Source: Zavarzinia marina (GTDB lineage: Bacteria > Pseudomonadota > Alphaproteobacteria > Zavarziniales > Zavarziniaceae). Taken from it: DNA of 64,000 nucleotides. The first letter of the stretch is position 1. Every line of letters begins with the position of its first letter. Of this stretch, positions 1 through 9,495 are shown piece after piece. Made by a program: the position numbers and the translations under genes. The notes beneath the pieces are model-generated. The model was given only the letters and a program-made list of their open reading frames with translations, ran no database searches and had not been told where the DNA came from. The DNA lies in contig NZ_JAKGSB010000001.1 in assembly GCF_021568905.1 (NCBI RefSeq), positions 1 to 64,000 on the forward strand, given 5' to 3'.

Positions 1-121
1 GGCAGATGCCGGTCGCCTTGATCTCGACCAGCACCTCGCCCGCCTTCGGGCCCTCCAGCTGCACCGTGACGATTTCGAGCGGTTTGCCGGCCTCGAAGGC
101 GACGGCGGCGCGGACGTCCAT
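1..121 (-). CDS. frmA: S-(hydroxymethyl)glutathione dehydrogenase / class III alcohol dehydrogenase, N-terminus only
   Basis: Only the first 40 residues are in the window; the gene runs off the left edge. The protein begins [17 protein letters not shown] and reaches KATGIC at the edge, which matches the N-terminus of class III zinc alcohol dehydrogenases up to the first catalytic zinc Cys. The family oxidises the glutathione adduct of formaldehyde in the cytoplasm. A good ribosome binding site (GGAGGGA, 126-132 on the minus strand) supports this start. It is divergent from the DAHP synthase gene. The catalytic core is unseen, so the assignment rests on the N-terminus alone. Confidence 0.72.
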   Translation of the reverse strand, partial: MDVRAAVAFEAGKPLEIVTVQLEGPKAGEVLVEIKATGIC

Positions 122-223
122 GGATTCCCTCCCTCGGTTGTGGGCGGCAGTGTTCCAGAGCCCTGCCCGAGAGGCAATGGCACCAGCGGCGCATGGGCGC
201 CCTGCGCGCGGCGGGACGGTTGA

Positions 224-240
224 GGCCCGTCTGACGGGCC
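224..240. promoter_or_regulatory. 8-bp perfect inverted repeat in the frmA/DAHP synthase divergent region
   Basis: GGCCCGTC and GACGGGCC flank a single T. The repeat lies 75 bp before the DAHP synthase start and about 100 bp before the frmA start. It could be an operator or a small hairpin in a leader. No clear -35/-10 pair could be fixed in the 193-bp intergenic space. Confidence 0.35.
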
Positions 241-314
241 GTAATGCTGGCTTTCCCGGGCCAAAGTCCCTATATGTGTTGCCCCTGTTGTTGGAACGAA
301 CCGGATACGGAAAG

Positions 315-1688
315 ATGGGTAAGCCCTGGAGCCCCGAAAGCTGGCGCAACCTGCCGATCAAGCAGGTGCCGGAATATCCCGACGCCGTCGCCCTCGACGG
401 CGTGCTGGACAAGCTCCGCTCCTATCCCCCGCTCGTCTTCGCCGGCGAGGCCCGCAAGCTGAAGAAGGCACTGGGCGACGTGGCCGAGGGGCGGGCCTTC
501 CTGCTCCAGGGCGGCGACTGCGCCGAGAGTTTCGCGGAGTTCCACCCGAACAACATCCGCGACATGTTCCGCGTCATCCTGCAGATGGCCGTGGTGCTGA
601 CCTATGCCGCGTCCTGCCCGGTGGTGAAGGTGGGCCGTATCGCCGGCCAGTTCGCCAAGCCGCGCTCGGCCCCGACCGAGGAAGTGGGCGGCGTCACCCT
701 GCCGTCCTACCGGGGCGACAACATCAACGGCTCGGAATTCTCGGCCGAGGCGCGGATCCCGGATCCGGTGCGCCTGCTGCAGGCCTACGGCCAGTCGGCC
801 TCGACCCTCAACCTGCTGCGCGCCTTCGCCCAGGGCGGCTACGCCGATCTGGCGGAGGTGAACCGTTGGAACATGGGCTTCGTGCAGGGCCCGGCGATGG
901 AACGTTATCGCGACCTCGCCCAGCGGATCGAAGAGTCGCTCGACTTCATGCGCGCCTGCGGCATCACCGGCGAGACCACGCCGGCGATCCGCCAGACCGA
1001 GTTCTACACCTCGCACGAGGCGCTGCTGCTGAATTACGAGCAGGCGATGACGCGCGAGGATTCGACCCAGGGCGGCTGGTACGACACCTCGGCCCATATG
1101 CTCTGGATCGGCGAGCGCACCCGCAACCTCGATGGCGCCCACATCGAATTCATGCGCGGCATCCGCAACCCGATCGGCTGCAAGGTCGGCCCGGGCATGG
1201 AGCCGGACGAGCTGCTGCGCCTGATCGACGCGCTGAACCCGAACAACGAGGCGGGCCGCCTGACCCTGATCACCCGCATGGGCCACGATCAGGTGGAACG
1301 CAAGCTGCCGGCGCTGGCGCGCGCGGTGAAGCGGGAAGGGCGCAAGGTCGTCTGGTCCTGCGATCCGATGCACGGCAACACGATCAAGTCCGCCTCGGGC
1401 TTCAAGACCCGGCCCTTCGACCGCATCCTGGCCGAAGTGCGCGGCTTCTTCGCGGTCCATCAGGCGGAAGGCACCTATGCCGGCGGCATCCATCTGGAGA
1501 TGACCGGGCAGAACGTGACCGAATGCACCGGCGGTGCGGTGGAGATCGTCGACGAGCAGCTCGCCGATCGCTACCACACCCATTGCGACCCGCGTCTGAA
1601 TGCGTCTCAGGCCCTCGAACTCGCCTTCCTCCTGGCCGAGGGCATCAAGCAGGAACGCTCCGGCGCCAAGCTGGCGGTCGCTTCCTGA
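315..1688 (+). CDS. aroG: Class II 3-deoxy-7-phosphoheptulonate synthase (DAHP synthase)
   Basis: This 457-residue cytoplasmic enzyme condenses phosphoenolpyruvate with erythrose 4-phosphate, the first step of the shikimate pathway. Length and sequence fit the class II (plant/mycobacterial-type) family: it opens [19 protein letters not shown], has GGDCAESF near residue 62, [14 protein letters not shown] near 105, and conserved DPMHGN and [15 protein letters not shown] stretches in the C-terminal half that build the metal and substrate site. The open frame extends 103 codons further upstream, but the ATG at 315 with GGAAAG in front gives the family's normal N-terminus. A long hairpin follows the stop. 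The gene is monocistronic by spacing. Confidence 0.95.
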   Translation: MGKPWSPESWRNLPIKQVPEYPDAVALDGVLDKLRSYPPLVFAGEARKLKKALGDVAEGRAFLLQGGDCAESFAEFHPNNIRDMFRVILQMAVVLTYAASCPVVKVGRIAGQFAKPRSAPTEEVGGVTLPSYRGDNINGSEFSAEARIPDPVRLLQAYGQSASTLNLLRAFAQGGYADLAEVNRWNMGFVQGPAMERYRDLAQRIEESLDFMRACGITGETTPAIRQTEFYTSHEALLLNYEQAMTREDSTQGGWYDTSAHMLWIGERTRNLDGAHIEFMRGIRNPIGCKVGPGMEPDELLRLIDALNPNNEAGRLTLITRMGHDQVERKLPALARAVKREGRKVVWSCDPMHGNTIKSASGFKTRPFDRILAEVRGFFAVHQAEGTYAGGIHLEMTGQNVTECTGGAVEIVDEQLADRYHTHCDPRLNASQALELAFLLAEGIKQERSGAKLAVAS

Positions 1689-1692
1689 GAGT

Positions 1693-1721
1693 GATGGGCC
1701 TCGTCGGCGACGGGGCTCATC
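1693..1721 (+). terminator. Hairpin just after the DAHP synthase gene
   Basis: A 13-bp stem (GATGGGCCTCGTC with GACGGGGCTCATC, two G-T wobbles) closes a GGC loop 4 bp after the stop codon. There is no T-run after it, so it is a probable 3'-end hairpin but not a classical intrinsic terminator. Confidence 0.5.
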
Positions 1722-1740
1722 AAAACGCCCGAAATTTGGG

Positions 1741-1757
1741 CAATGCCGATGGCATTG
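1741..1757. promoter_or_regulatory. 7-bp perfect inverted repeat upstream of the NCS1 permease
   Basis: CAATGCC-GAT-GGCATTG lies about 100 bp before the permease start, in a locally AT-rich stretch. TTGCA and TGCAA, separated by 9 bp, follow just downstream. Either could be an operator controlling the permease. The regulator is not identifiable. Confidence 0.35.
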
Positions 1758-1815
1758 TCGCGCATTTGCAATAAAAACCTGCAATCGCTCCAAGGGTTTT
1801 GCGATGCGGTATGCG

Positions 1816-1844
1816 CCTCTACGCTGAGATCGGGCCAGCAGAGG
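1816..1844 (+). promoter_or_regulatory. Hairpin overlapping the NCS1 permease ribosome binding site
   Basis: CCTCT pairs with AGAGG and, after a 2-nt bulge, GCTG pairs with CAGC. The 3' arm is the start of the strong ribosome binding site AGAGGAGG (1840-1847), seven bases before the ATG. Folding would hide part of the site, so translation of the permease may be controlled by RNA structure. This is inferred from base pairing only. Confidence 0.4.
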
Positions 1845-1854
1845 AGGTATAACA

Positions 1855-3345
1855 ATGCGCCACGATTCAGATTTCGACATAAGCGAGAAGCACCCCAGCC
1901 TGTACAATGAAGACCTGGCGCCCCTGCCACCCTCGAAGAGGCGGTGGGGCTGGTTCGAAATCTTCAATGTGTGGTCGAACGATATTCAGTCGCTGTTCGG
2001 CTATACCCTCGCCGCGACACTCTTTCTGAGTTCCGGTCTCAACGGCTGGTGGGTCTTCGCGGGCATCATTCTGGCCGGCTTCATCGTCATGGCGCTGGTC
2101 AATCTGACCGGCCGGCCGTCGGTCCTCTACGGCATTCCCTATCCCGTGATGGCGCGGGCCGCGATGGGGATCCGGGGGGCGAATTTTCCCGCGCTGATCC
2201 GGGGTATCGTCGCCATCTTCTGGTATGGCGTTCAGACATATTTCGCCTCGACCGCCGTCGCCATGCTGCTTTACGCGCTCTTCGGCGGCAAGGACGGGGG
2301 CACCTTCCTGGGCCTGACCACCATGGACTGGCTGGCCTATGTATTCGTGTCCGCCTTCCAGGTCGCGCTCTTCATGCGCGGCATCGACTGGATCACCAAC
2401 TTCCTGAACTGGGCCGGCCCGCTGGTCTATGCCGTGATGATCGCCCTTGCGCTCTACATCTGGTACGACGCGGGTAACGGCATCTTCACCGCGCTCGGTA
2501 CGATCTTCAGCCCGGCCGAGGGTGCCGAAGGTGGCGGCGTGGGGGCGTTCCTCGGCGTCGTCGGCACGATGATCGCGTATTTCGCCGCGGTCATCATCAA
2601 CTACGGCGATTTTTCACGCTTCGTGAAGTCGCAGGGCGCCATGCGTTTCGGTAACTTCATGGGCCTTCCGGTCAGCCTCGCCTTCTTCTCCTTCCTCGCG
2701 ATGTTCATCACGGCGGGAACCGTCGCCATCTTCGGCACGGCGATGACCAATCCGGCCGAGATTGTCGGTCAAGTCGACAATGTCGCGCTGACCCTGATCG
2801 CCGCCCTGACCTTCTTCGGCGCGACGGTGGGGATCAATCTGGTGGCCAACTTCATTCCGCCGTCCTACGATCTCGCCAATCTGGCGCCCTCGAAGATCAG
2901 TGCCCGGACCGGCGGCCTCATCACCGCGGCAATCGCCTTCTTCATCGGTGGTCTTTGGGTCGCCGTGATCTCGAACATCGGCATCGCGGCCTTCGTCGAT
3001 ACGCTCGGTGCGGTGCTGGCGCCGCTGTACGGCATCCTGGTGGCGGACTATTACTTCGTCCACCGGTCGCGCCTGAACCTCCAGCATCTCTTCGCAACGC
3101 CGCCGTCGGGCGAGTATTTCTATCAGGACGGCTGGAACAAGCGCGCGATGATTGCCTTCGCCATCGGCGCCGTGTTCTCGATCGCCACCGTCTGGTTGCC
3201 GTTCCTCGGTTTCCTGTCGGGCTTTGCCTGGATCCTGGGGGCCGCGATCGGTGCCGGCGCCCATGTCTATCTGATGCGGGCACGCATGCGCGCGATCGCC
3301 GCCGGGCTTTCGCCCGACCTCGTTGCCCGGGAGCCGGCGGAATAA
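1855..3345 (+). CDS. NCS1 family nucleobase:cation symporter, probably uracil
   Basis: A 496-residue inner-membrane transporter of the nucleobase-cation symporter-1 family (codB/Mhp1 group). After a 35-residue polar N-terminus, about twelve hydrophobic segments follow. The stretch [16 protein letters not shown] and the helix around [16 protein letters not shown] are typical of the family. The start is fixed by AGAGGAGG seven bases upstream. The next gene, 110 bp downstream, encodes uracil phosphoribosyltransferase, so uracil is the most likely substrate. Cytosine, hydantoin or allantoin transport by the same family cannot be excluded, especially given the purine-degradation genes further along the window. 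Confidence 0.87.
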   Translation: MRHDSDFDISEKHPSLYNEDLAPLPPSKRRWGWFEIFNVWSNDIQSLFGYTLAATLFLSSGLNGWWVFAGIILAGFIVMALVNLTGRPSVLYGIPYPVMARAAMGIRGANFPALIRGIVAIFWYGVQTYFASTAVAMLLYALFGGKDGGTFLGLTTMDWLAYVFVSAFQVALFMRGIDWITNFLNWAGPLVYAVMIALALYIWYDAGNGIFTALGTIFSPAEGAEGGGVGAFLGVVGTMIAYFAAVIINYGDFSRFVKSQGAMRFGNFMGLPVSLAFFSFLAMFITAGTVAIFGTAMTNPAEIVGQVDNVALTLIAALTFFGATVGINLVANFIPPSYDLANLAPSKISARTGGLITAAIAFFIGGLWVAVISNIGIAAFVDTLGAVLAPLYGILVADYYFVHRSRLNLQHLFATPPSGEYFYQDGWNKRAMIAFAIGAVFSIATVWLPFLGFLSGFAWILGAAIGAGAHVYLMRARMRAIAAGLSPDLVAREPAE

Positions 3346-3361
3346 TCCGGAGGGTCGCGAA

Positions 3362-3385
3362 AGGGCCGGCCTGGCGGCCGGCCCT
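3362..3385 (+). terminator. Perfect 10-bp hairpin between permease and upp
   Basis: AGGGCCGGCC-TGGC-GGCCGGCCCT lies 16 bp after the permease stop and is followed by CTCTT rather than a T-run. It may attenuate read-through into upp or protect the permease mRNA. Confidence 0.5.
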
Positions 3386-3455
3386 CTTGCCGTTCGAGAA
3401 GAACGATGTGTCTGCTATAGAAACGAAGACGCGCGCGGAAACGATGAGAGGAAAC

Positions 3456-4097
3456 ATGGAGCCCGGTCGCGATGGGACGATCCTGGTGGATCACCCCCTG
3501 ATCCAGCACAAGCTGACCATCATGCGGAAGGCCGAGACCTCGACCCTCGGTTTTCGCCGCCTGCTCGGCGAGATCGCCATGCTGCTCGCCTATGAGGTGC
3601 TGCGCGACGCGCCGACCGAACTGGTCGAGATCGAGACCCCGCTCACGACCTGCATGATGCCGCAGCTCGCCGGCAAGAAACTGTGCCTCGTCTCGGTGCT
3701 GCGGGCGGGCGACGGGCTGCTGTCCGGCATGCTCGACATCCTGCCGGCGGCCCGCGTCGGCCATGTCGGGCTCTACCGCGATCCGAAGACGCTCCAGGCG
3801 GTCGAATATTTCATCAAGCTGCCGCGCGACATCGACGAGCGCATGGCGATCGTCCTCGATCCCATGCTGGCCACCGGCAATTCCGCCGTCGCCGCCGTGC
3901 AGAAGGTGAAGGACGCCGGCTGCACCTCGATCAAATTCGTCGCCCTGCTCGCCGCCCCCGAAGGCATCGCGAACCTGCGCGAGGCGCATCCGGACGTGCC
4001 GGTCTACACCTGCGCCATCGACCAATGCCTCAACGACCACGGTTACATCGTCCCCGGCCTCGGCGACGCCGGCGATCGCCTGTTCGGCACGAAATAG
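3456..4097 (+). CDS. upp: Uracil phosphoribosyltransferase
   Basis: This 213-residue cytoplasmic salvage enzyme makes UMP and pyrophosphate from uracil and PRPP. It has family signatures throughout: [11 protein letters not shown] near residue 80, the PRPP-binding loop [12 protein letters not shown] near 130 (most homologues have GGSA, so Asn replaces Gly), and the C-terminal uracil-binding [13 protein letters not shown]. Length is within five residues of typical bacterial UPRTs. ATG 3456 has GAGAGG upstream; an in-frame ATG at 3444 would add four residues. It forms a pyrimidine salvage unit with the upstream permease. Confidence 0.95.
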   Translation: MEPGRDGTILVDHPLIQHKLTIMRKAETSTLGFRRLLGEIAMLLAYEVLRDAPTELVEIETPLTTCMMPQLAGKKLCLVSVLRAGDGLLSGMLDILPAARVGHVGLYRDPKTLQAVEYFIKLPRDIDERMAIVLDPMLATGNSAVAAVQKVKDAGCTSIKFVALLAAPEGIANLREAHPDVPVYTCAIDQCLNDHGYIVPGLGDAGDRLFGTK

Positions 4098-4111
4098 GCA
4101 CGGCATCGACA

Positions 4112-4211
4112 CCCCTCACCCCTACCCTCTCCCCGCAAGCGGGGCGAGGGAGTCCGTCCCTTGCTCGGCCAAAGCCCTCGCCCCTTCGGGGAGAGGGTTG
4201 GGTGAGGGGGG
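4112..4211. repeat. Intergenic palindromic repeat (CTCACCC...GGGTGAG type)
   Basis: The space between the convergent upp and esterase genes holds two imperfect hairpins, CCCTCTCCCCGCAAGCGGGG and CCCCTTCGGGGAGAGGG, arranged so that the ends (CCTCACCCCTACCC and GGGTTGGGTGAGG) are themselves inverted repeats. Similar composite repeats are scattered in intergenic spaces of many Alphaproteobacteria. It may serve as a bidirectional 3'-end hairpin for the two genes. Confidence 0.65.
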
Positions 4212-4242
4212 AACACCAACGGTTCCCTCTCGCCCGGGATCT

Positions 4243-5214
4243 CTACGGCAGCACGAATTCGAGCAGCAGGGTGCGTTGCAGGAAGCTGGTGTTGTCGTCC
4301 GAGAGGATGAGGGCGCGGGTCTTGCCGGCGCCGTCCCGCCAGAGCGCCAGACATTCGAAATTGTCGACCGTCAGGGGCGGGATCAATTGCGCCAGCTCGC
4401 GGTCCTGGACCGGGCCGGTGCCATCGAGGATCGCCTTCGGGATCACCGAGAGGCGGGCGCCCGGGCCGCCGGTCACGGTGAAGCGGCGTTGCAGGAGCAG
4501 GAAGTCGCCATCCGGCAGGACCTTCAGATCGGTCGGCTTGTAGATGCCGGTGGCGGCCAGTTTCAGTTCCCGGGCGGCGCCGTCGCCCGTGGCCGGGAAC
4601 AGCCAGCCGGTCTGGTTGCCGGCGCCATCGAGCAGGCTTTCGGCGAAACCGATCAGGCGCCCGTCCGGCAGCGCGAACAGGGCTTCGAGGCCGCCGTTCG
4701 GCTCCGCCGCCGCGATGCCGGCGGGCAGGTTCAGGGTCGTCGGCACGGCCGCCAGGGTCTGATAGCGGAGAATCCGGTGGCGATGCTCGAAGCCGACGGC
4801 GAAGGCGCCGTCGGGCAGCAGGGTCAGGGATTCCGCGTCGCCCCATTCCTTGTTGCCGGCAAGGGAGGCGCCGTCCTCGCCGCGCAGGGGCGCGATGTCG
4901 ACATCCGCCAGGCCGGCGATGCGCCCCTCCGTCCGCTCGATCACGGCCGTCATGGACCAGCCGTTGTCGGAGACCGCGGTCAGATGCGCGCCGTCGGCGG
5001 CGACCACCATGCCCGACCACCCGCCGAAACCCTTGGCCGTGGCCACGAGGTTCAGACCGCCGGCATAGGCGAGCGCGCCGACTGCATCGCGCGTGCCGTC
5101 ATCGGGATCGAGGGCGACCGGATAGGCCGAGACCTCGACCGGGGCCGCGATGGCCGGGCCGGCGCAGAGGCCGGCGGCGAGAAGGGCGGCGAGCGCCGCC
5201 CGCGGGAATGCCAC
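4243..5214 (-). CDS. Exported phytase-like esterase (PF13449 type)
   Basis: A 323-residue protein with an N-terminal signal peptide (AALAALLAAGLCAGPAIA, cleavage near residue 24), so it is periplasmic or exported. The mature part resembles the 'esterase-like activity of phytase' family, a beta-propeller-like fold with motifs such as AVSDNGWSMTA, DAESLTLLPDG, GLEALFALPDGR and PTDLKVLPDGDFLLLQRR. The start is GTG; it lies 4 bp after the cobT stop, so it is probably co-transcribed with cobS and cobT. This arrangement suggests, but does not prove, a periplasmic hydrolase linked to cobalamin or envelope physiology. The true substrate is unknown. Confidence 0.8.
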   Translation of the reverse strand: MAFPRAALAALLAAGLCAGPAIAAPVEVSAYPVALDPDDGTRDAVGALAYAGGLNLVATAKGFGGWSGMVVAADGAHLTAVSDNGWSMTAVIERTEGRIAGLADVDIAPLRGEDGASLAGNKEWGDAESLTLLPDGAFAVGFEHRHRILRYQTLAAVPTTLNLPAGIAAAEPNGGLEALFALPDGRLIGFAESLLDGAGNQTGWLFPATGDGAARELKLAATGIYKPTDLKVLPDGDFLLLQRRFTVTGGPGARLSVIPKAILDGTGPVQDRELAQLIPPLTVDNFECLALWRDGAGKTRALILSDDNTSFLQRTLLLEFVLP

Positions 5215-5218
5215 CGGC

Positions 5219-7156
5219 CTATCTCCGCCCGCGACCGCCCGCGACGCGCCGCGCGGGCTTTGCTTCCGGCTTTTCGTCGAAGAGGGATGCGAGCTGTTCC
5301 ATCATGGCGCCGCCCAGTTGCTCCGCCTCGACGATGGTGACGGCGCGGCGATAGTAACGGGTGACGTCATGGCCGATGCCGATGGCGATCAGTTCGACCG
5401 GCGACCGGGTCTCGATCCAGTCGATCACCTGGCGCAGGTGCTTCTCGAGGTAGGAGCCGGAATTGACCGACAGCGTGCTGTCGTCGACCGGCGCGCCGTC
5501 CGAGATGACCATGAGGATGCGGCGCTGTTCGGTGCGCGCGATCAGGCGGTTGTGGGCCCAGAGCAGGGCCTCGCCGTCGATGTTCTCCTTCAGCAGGCCC
5601 TCGCGCATCATCAGGCCCAGGTTCTTGCGGGCCCGGCGCCAGGGCGCATCCGCGCCCTTGTAGACGATATGGCGCAGATCGTTGAGGCGGCCGGGCTGGG
5701 GCGGCTTGCCCTCCTTCAGCCAGCGCTCGCGCGACTGCCCGCCCTTCCAGGCCCTGGTGGTGAAGCCCAGGATCTCCACCTTGACCGAGCAGCGCTCCAG
5801 GGTCCGGGCCAGAATGTCGGCGCAGGTCGCGGCGACGGTGATCGGGCGCCCGCGCATGGAACCCGAATTGTCCAGCAGCAGGGTGACCACCGTGTCGCGG
5901 AAGGTCGTGTCCTGTTCGACCTTGAACGAGAGGGGATGCATGGGATCGGTGACCACGCGGGACAGCCGCGCGGCATCGAGCAGGCCTTCCTCGAGATCGA
6001 ATTCCCACGACCGGTTCTGCTTCGCCATCAGGCGCCGCTGCAGCCGGTTGGCGAGCTTGGAGACGACGCCCTGCAGCGCCTGGAGCTGCTGGTCGAGATA
6101 GGCGCGCAGCCGCGTCATCTCGTCGGCGTCGCACAGGTCCTCGGCCTCGACCACTTCGTCGAATTCGGTGGTGAAGGCGCGGTAGGGCGGCTCCCCCGGT
6201 TCGTTGGTCAGGGGGCCGTTGGGGCGCCAGGGACGCGTCGCCTCCGACGGATCCTCGCCCTCGGTGCTGTCGAGATCCTGGTCGGTGTCGACTTGGACGG
6301 CGGTCTCGGACGAATCGTCGTCGCTGCTCTCCTCGGTCTCGACCATTTCGGTGGTCGAGCCCTCGGGGGCGGCGCCGTCGCCTTCGCTGTCGTCGCTCTC
6401 GCCCTCGTCGTCGTTCTCTTCCTTCGCGTCGTCGTCCTTGTCCTGGTCGTCGGGCTCGGCGTCCATGTCGTCGGAGAGGCCGAGGTCGGCGATCAGCTTT
6501 CGCGCCATCCGGGCGAAGGCGGCCTGATCGTCGGCGACGCCGACCAGGCGCTCGATGTCGCCCGCCGCCTTCTCGTCCACCCAGTCGCGCCAGAGATCGA
6601 CCATCTTGGCGGCGGATTCGGGCGGCGCCGAACCGGTCAGCCTCTCGCGCACCATCAGGGCGACGGCTTCGGACAGGGGGGCGTCCGCCCGCTCGGTCAC
6701 CCGGCTGTAGCCGCGCGATTTCGAGCGTTCGTCGATCATGGTGGCGAGGTTCTGGGCCACCCCTTCCATCGAATTGGCGCCGAGGGATTCGCAGCGTGCC
6801 TGTTCGACCGCGTCATAGACCGCGCGCGCGCTCGATCCTTCGGGCAGGAACTGGCCGTGCAGCTTGTCGTCGTGATGGCGCAGCCGCAGCGCCGCGGCAT
6901 CGGCCTGGCCGCGCACCACGGCGACGTCGGTCGCCGACATCTCGCGCCCGGGCTGGGGCAGGCGCAGTGCGGCACCGCCGCCCGCGGGCGCCTTGGCGGC
7001 GCCGGCGAAGCCGCTGCCGGGACCGGCCGGAACCGGGCGGTTGCTCACGCCTTCGGCGCCGAAGGCGATGGTCAGCTCGCGCTTGTCGGCGATGGCGCGG
7101 GTGGTCGCGGCCACCGCGCGCTTGAACGGCTCGACGGGGTTTTCGGGGCGGCCCAT
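5219..7156 (-). CDS. cobT: Aerobic cobaltochelatase subunit CobT
   Basis: A 645-residue cytoplasmic protein. With CobS it forms the AAA+ chaperone-like part of the CobNST complex that inserts cobalt into hydrogenobyrinic acid a,c-diamide using ATP. It has an N-terminal CobT domain, an extremely acidic linker (about residues 225-305, mostly Asp, Glu and Ser), and a C-terminal von Willebrand A domain with the metal-ion site DNSGSMRG. The basic C-terminus is rich in Arg and Gly. The gene starts 15 bp after cobS. CobN and the rest of the cobalamin pathway are not in this window. Confidence 0.95.
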   Translation of the reverse strand: MGRPENPVEPFKRAVAATTRAIADKRELTIAFGAEGVSNRPVPAGPGSGFAGAAKAPAGGGAALRLPQPGREMSATDVAVVRGQADAAALRLRHHDDKLHGQFLPEGSSARAVYDAVEQARCESLGANSMEGVAQNLATMIDERSKSRGYSRVTERADAPLSEAVALMVRERLTGSAPPESAAKMVDLWRDWVDEKAAGDIERLVGVADDQAAFARMARKLIADLGLSDDMDAEPDDQDKDDDAKEENDDEGESDDSEGDGAAPEGSTTEMVETEESSDDDSSETAVQVDTDQDLDSTEGEDPSEATRPWRPNGPLTNEPGEPPYRAFTTEFDEVVEAEDLCDADEMTRLRAYLDQQLQALQGVVSKLANRLQRRLMAKQNRSWEFDLEEGLLDAARLSRVVTDPMHPLSFKVEQDTTFRDTVVTLLLDNSGSMRGRPITVAATCADILARTLERCSVKVEILGFTTRAWKGGQSRERWLKEGKPPQPGRLNDLRHIVYKGADAPWRRARKNLGLMMREGLLKENIDGEALLWAHNRLIARTEQRRILMVISDGAPVDDSTLSVNSGSYLEKHLRQVIDWIETRSPVELIAIGIGHDVTRYYRRAVTIVEAEQLGGAMMEQLASLFDEKPEAKPARRVAGGRGRR

Positions 7157-7171
7157 GATCGGCGCCCGTCC

Positions 7172-8164
7172 TCAGGCGATGCGGACGTTGGCGGCCGACT
7201 CCGGCAGTTCCTTGCCGAAGCAGCGCTGGTAGTATTCCGCCACCGTCGCGCGCTCGACCTCGTCGCATTTGTTGAGGAAGGTCACCCGGAAGGCAAAGGC
7301 GACGTCGTTGAAGATGCGCGCGTTCTCCGCCCAGGTGATGACCGTGCGGGGCGACATCACGGTCGAGATGTCGCCGGCGATGAAGCCCGCGCGGGTCAGG
7401 TCGGCGACGCCCACCATGGCGCCGATGGTCTTCTTGCCCTCGGCGCTCTGGAACTGCGGCGACTTGGCGAGGACGATCGCCACTTCCTGGTCCTTCGGCA
7501 GATAGTTCAGGGTGACGACGATGTTCCAGCGGTCCATCTGGCCCTGGTTGATCTGCTGGGTGCCGTGATAGAGGCCCGTGGTGTCGCCGAGGCCGACCGT
7601 ATTCGCCGTGGCGAACAGGCGGAAGGCGGAGTGGGGCCGGATCACCCGGTTCTGGTCCAGCAGGGTCAGCTTGCCCTCGACCTCCAGGATGCGCTGGATG
7701 ACGAACATCACGTCCGGGCGGCCGGCGTCATATTCGTCGAACACCAGGGCGGTCGGGTTCTGCAATGCCCAGGGCAGGATGCCTTCGCGGAATTCCGTCA
7801 CCTGGCGGCCGTCCTTCAGGACGATGGCGTCCTTGCCGACGAGGTCGATGCGGCTGATGTGGCTGTCCAGGTTGATGCGGATGCAGGGCCAGTTCAGGCG
7901 CGCGGCAACCTGTTCGATATGAGTCGACTTGCCGGTGCCGTGATAGCCCTGGATCATGACGCGGCGGTTGAAGGCGAAACCCGCCAGGATCGCCAGCGTG
8001 GTCTCGCGGTCGAAGCGGTAGCTGTCGTCCAGATCCGGGACATATTCGTTGGGGACCGAGAAACCGGGAACCTCGAGGTCGCTGTCGATGCCGAACACCT
8101 GGCGCACCGAAACCTTGATGTCGGGCTTTCCGTCAGGCGTTACGGCATGGGTGGAAGCAGTCAT
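7172..8164 (-). CDS. cobS: Aerobic cobaltochelatase subunit CobS (AAA+ ATPase)
   Basis: A 330-residue MoxR-type AAA+ ATPase that forms a hexameric ring with CobT and powers cobalt insertion in the late aerobic cobalamin pathway. Walker A is [13 protein letters not shown] (near residue 80), Walker B is LVFDEYDAG, and sensor-type residues follow in [11 protein letters not shown]. The C-terminus NVRIA is typical of CobS. ATG 8164 is 25 bp downstream of the J-domain gene stop, so the order J-protein, cobS, cobT, esterase looks like a single operon. Confidence 0.95.
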   Translation of the reverse strand: MTASTHAVTPDGKPDIKVSVRQVFGIDSDLEVPGFSVPNEYVPDLDDSYRFDRETTLAILAGFAFNRRVMIQGYHGTGKSTHIEQVAARLNWPCIRINLDSHISRIDLVGKDAIVLKDGRQVTEFREGILPWALQNPTALVFDEYDAGRPDVMFVIQRILEVEGKLTLLDQNRVIRPHSAFRLFATANTVGLGDTTGLYHGTQQINQGQMDRWNIVVTLNYLPKDQEVAIVLAKSPQFQSAEGKKTIGAMVGVADLTRAGFIAGDISTVMSPRTVITWAENARIFNDVAFAFRVTFLNKCDEVERATVAEYYQRCFGKELPESAANVRIA

Positions 8165-8189
8165 GATCGGTCCAATCCTAACTCTGCGA

Positions 8190-8810
8190 TTACCTGGTCG
8201 TTTCCTCGCGCATGAAGCCCTTGTCGCGCAGGTGACGATAAGCTTCGATCACCTGTCTTAGCCGGGTTTCCGCGCCCTTGTCCCCCCCATTGCGGTCGGG
8301 ATGATAGCGTTTGACAAGGGTCTTGTAGCGCGACTTGACGTCCGGCGCCGCCGCCCCTGCGTCAAGTTCGAGGACGGCGAGGGCCTTTCTGTCCTCGTTG
8401 GAGAGGGGGCGGGCGGCCGGCGCCGGCCCCGATTTGGCGCCGGGATCGATTCGATAGCCGGCCTCGCCCAGAAGGTCGAAGGGATCGAGGTGGGCGGCAT
8501 GGTCCTGATGCGCGGCATTCCGCCCGGACGAGCGTTCGCCGAGGCGCCAGGTCGGGCGGTGCCAGGTCGCGTTCTGCGACTGATAACGCTCGATCTCGGC
8601 CGCCCCCATGCCCTCGAACCAGTTCCAGTTGCGGTTATATTCACGCACATGGTCGAGACAGAACCAGAACGGCTCGGCCTTCGGATCGCGCGAGCGCGGG
8701 GCGCGGTATTCGCCGGCCAGAGCGCAGCCCTCGCTGGCGCAAATGCGCAGCGGCGGCGTCTCACCCGGGCTTCGCGCCCGGCGCGGGTATGCGCTTTCCT
8801 TCCGGGACAT
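8190..8810 (-). CDS. J-domain (DnaJ-like) protein next to cobS
   Basis: A 206-residue protein with its J domain at the C-terminus (about residues 145-203), including the hallmark HPD in YHPDRNGG. J domains stimulate DnaK. The N-terminal half has two Cys (CASEGC) and a conserved WNWFEGM segment shared by alphaproteobacterial homologues found beside bolA and cobS. It may bring DnaK to the CobST complex, but that is inference from gene position. The start ATG at 8810 lacks a strong ribosome binding site; it was chosen because upstream sequence in frame does not look coding. It is divergent from bolA. Confidence 0.85.
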   Translation of the reverse strand: MSRKESAYPRRARSPGETPPLRICASEGCALAGEYRAPRSRDPKAEPFWFCLDHVREYNRNWNWFEGMGAAEIERYQSQNATWHRPTWRLGERSSGRNAAHQDHAAHLDPFDLLGEAGYRIDPGAKSGPAPAARPLSNEDRKALAVLELDAGAAAPDVKSRYKTLVKRYHPDRNGGDKGAETRLRQVIEAYRHLRDKGFMREETTR

Positions 8811-8895
8811 CGGTGGATTATGGGTGGCCTGATGCGGCGAAACAAGGTGGGCCGGCATGGAAACCGGCCCCCCGACGACAGACAAGGAATACAGC

Positions 8896-9165
8896 ATGCG
8901 CATGGCGGACCGAATTCGCGAAACCCTGCAGGAAGCGCTCGCGCCGATCGTGCTCGAGGTGGTGGACGATTCCGCGCGCCATGCCGGCCATGCCGGCAAC
9001 CCCGGCGGCGTCGGCGAGACCCATTTCCAGATCCGCGTGGTCGCGGCGGGTTTCGCCGGACAGAGCCGGGTGGTGCGCCATCGCCGGGTCAATCAACTGC
9101 TGGCGGCGGAATTCGGGCGCGGCCTGCACGCGCTTCAACTGACCCTGCTGGCCCCCGGCGAATGA
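8896..9165 (+). CDS. bolA: BolA family protein
   Basis: An 89-residue cytoplasmic protein of the BolA family, usually paired with monothiol glutaredoxin in iron-sulfur cluster handling and iron sensing. It begins MRMADRIRETLQEALAP and keeps the family's ETHFQIRVVAAGF and the RHRRVNQLLAAEF helix with the conserved His and Arg, ending GLHALQLTLLAP. AAGGAA eight bases upstream fixes the ATG at 8896. Its divergent partner is the J-domain gene, an order common in Alphaproteobacteria. Confidence 0.93.
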   Translation: MRMADRIRETLQEALAPIVLEVVDDSARHAGHAGNPGGVGETHFQIRVVAAGFAGQSRVVRHRRVNQLLAAEFGRGLHALQLTLLAPGE

Positions 9166-9221
9166 AGCCCTGAATTGCGCGCCGAGATTTGTATCCCGGC
9201 AGTTCGCATGTTCCGATTGTA

Positions 9222-9238
9222 ATATCCTGATTGGATAT
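9222..9238. promoter_or_regulatory. Perfect inverted repeat upstream of the ribbon-helix-helix gene
   Basis: ATATCC-TGATT-GGATAT sits 45-61 bp before the start codon in a locally AT-rich patch. Small ribbon-helix-helix proteins commonly repress their own promoters through short symmetric sites, so this is a candidate autoregulatory operator. Confidence 0.5.
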
Positions 9239-9282
9239 GATGTTATGTATCACTCGCGATGGTAGTTTCAGCGGGGCGGGAC

Positions 9283-9495
9283 ATGCGCGTGAAAAACATC
9301 AGGATCAACGGTCATCGCACCAGCGTCCGGCTGGAGCCTTCGCTCTGGGACGCGGTCGAGGACATCTGCAGGCGCGAGGGCATCAGCCTGGACGACCTGT
9401 GCAACCGCGTCGCCGCCGAGCGGCCGGGCGGCAACTACACATCCAATCTGCGCTGCTGGGTGGTCGACTACTTCAGGTTCGCCAGCGCGGCCTGA
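9283..9495 (+). CDS. Ribbon-helix-helix domain protein
   Basis: A 70-residue protein of the RHH_4 type (PF13467), a DNA-binding fold in which a beta strand of each protomer enters the major groove. The strand is RTSVRLEPSLWDAVEDIC, followed by the two helices ending in LRCWVVDYFR. Homologues are widespread in Alphaproteobacteria and mostly uncharacterised. ATG 9283 is preferred because it gives the family length; an in-frame start at 9259 would add eight residues. A symmetric site upstream suggests autoregulation. It converges on the permease gene with a 41-bp gap. Confidence 0.85.
   Translation: MRVKNIRINGHRTSVRLEPSLWDAVEDICRREGISLDDLCNRVAAERPGGNYTSNLRCWVVDYFRFASAA

Noticed and set aside
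1816-1850. TPP (thi-box) riboswitch before the NCS1 permease, since GCTGAGAT occurs there
   Set aside because: Only the CTGAGA core is present. The other conserved half (ACCTGATCTGG...TAATACCAGCG) and the closing helices are missing, so the match is likely chance.
5150-8215. A continuous 1,021-codon open frame on the plus strand opposite cobT and cobS
   Set aside because: It is the mirror of two strongly conserved cobaltochelatase genes. GC-rich codon use keeps the opposite strand open; the translation has no recognisable domain.
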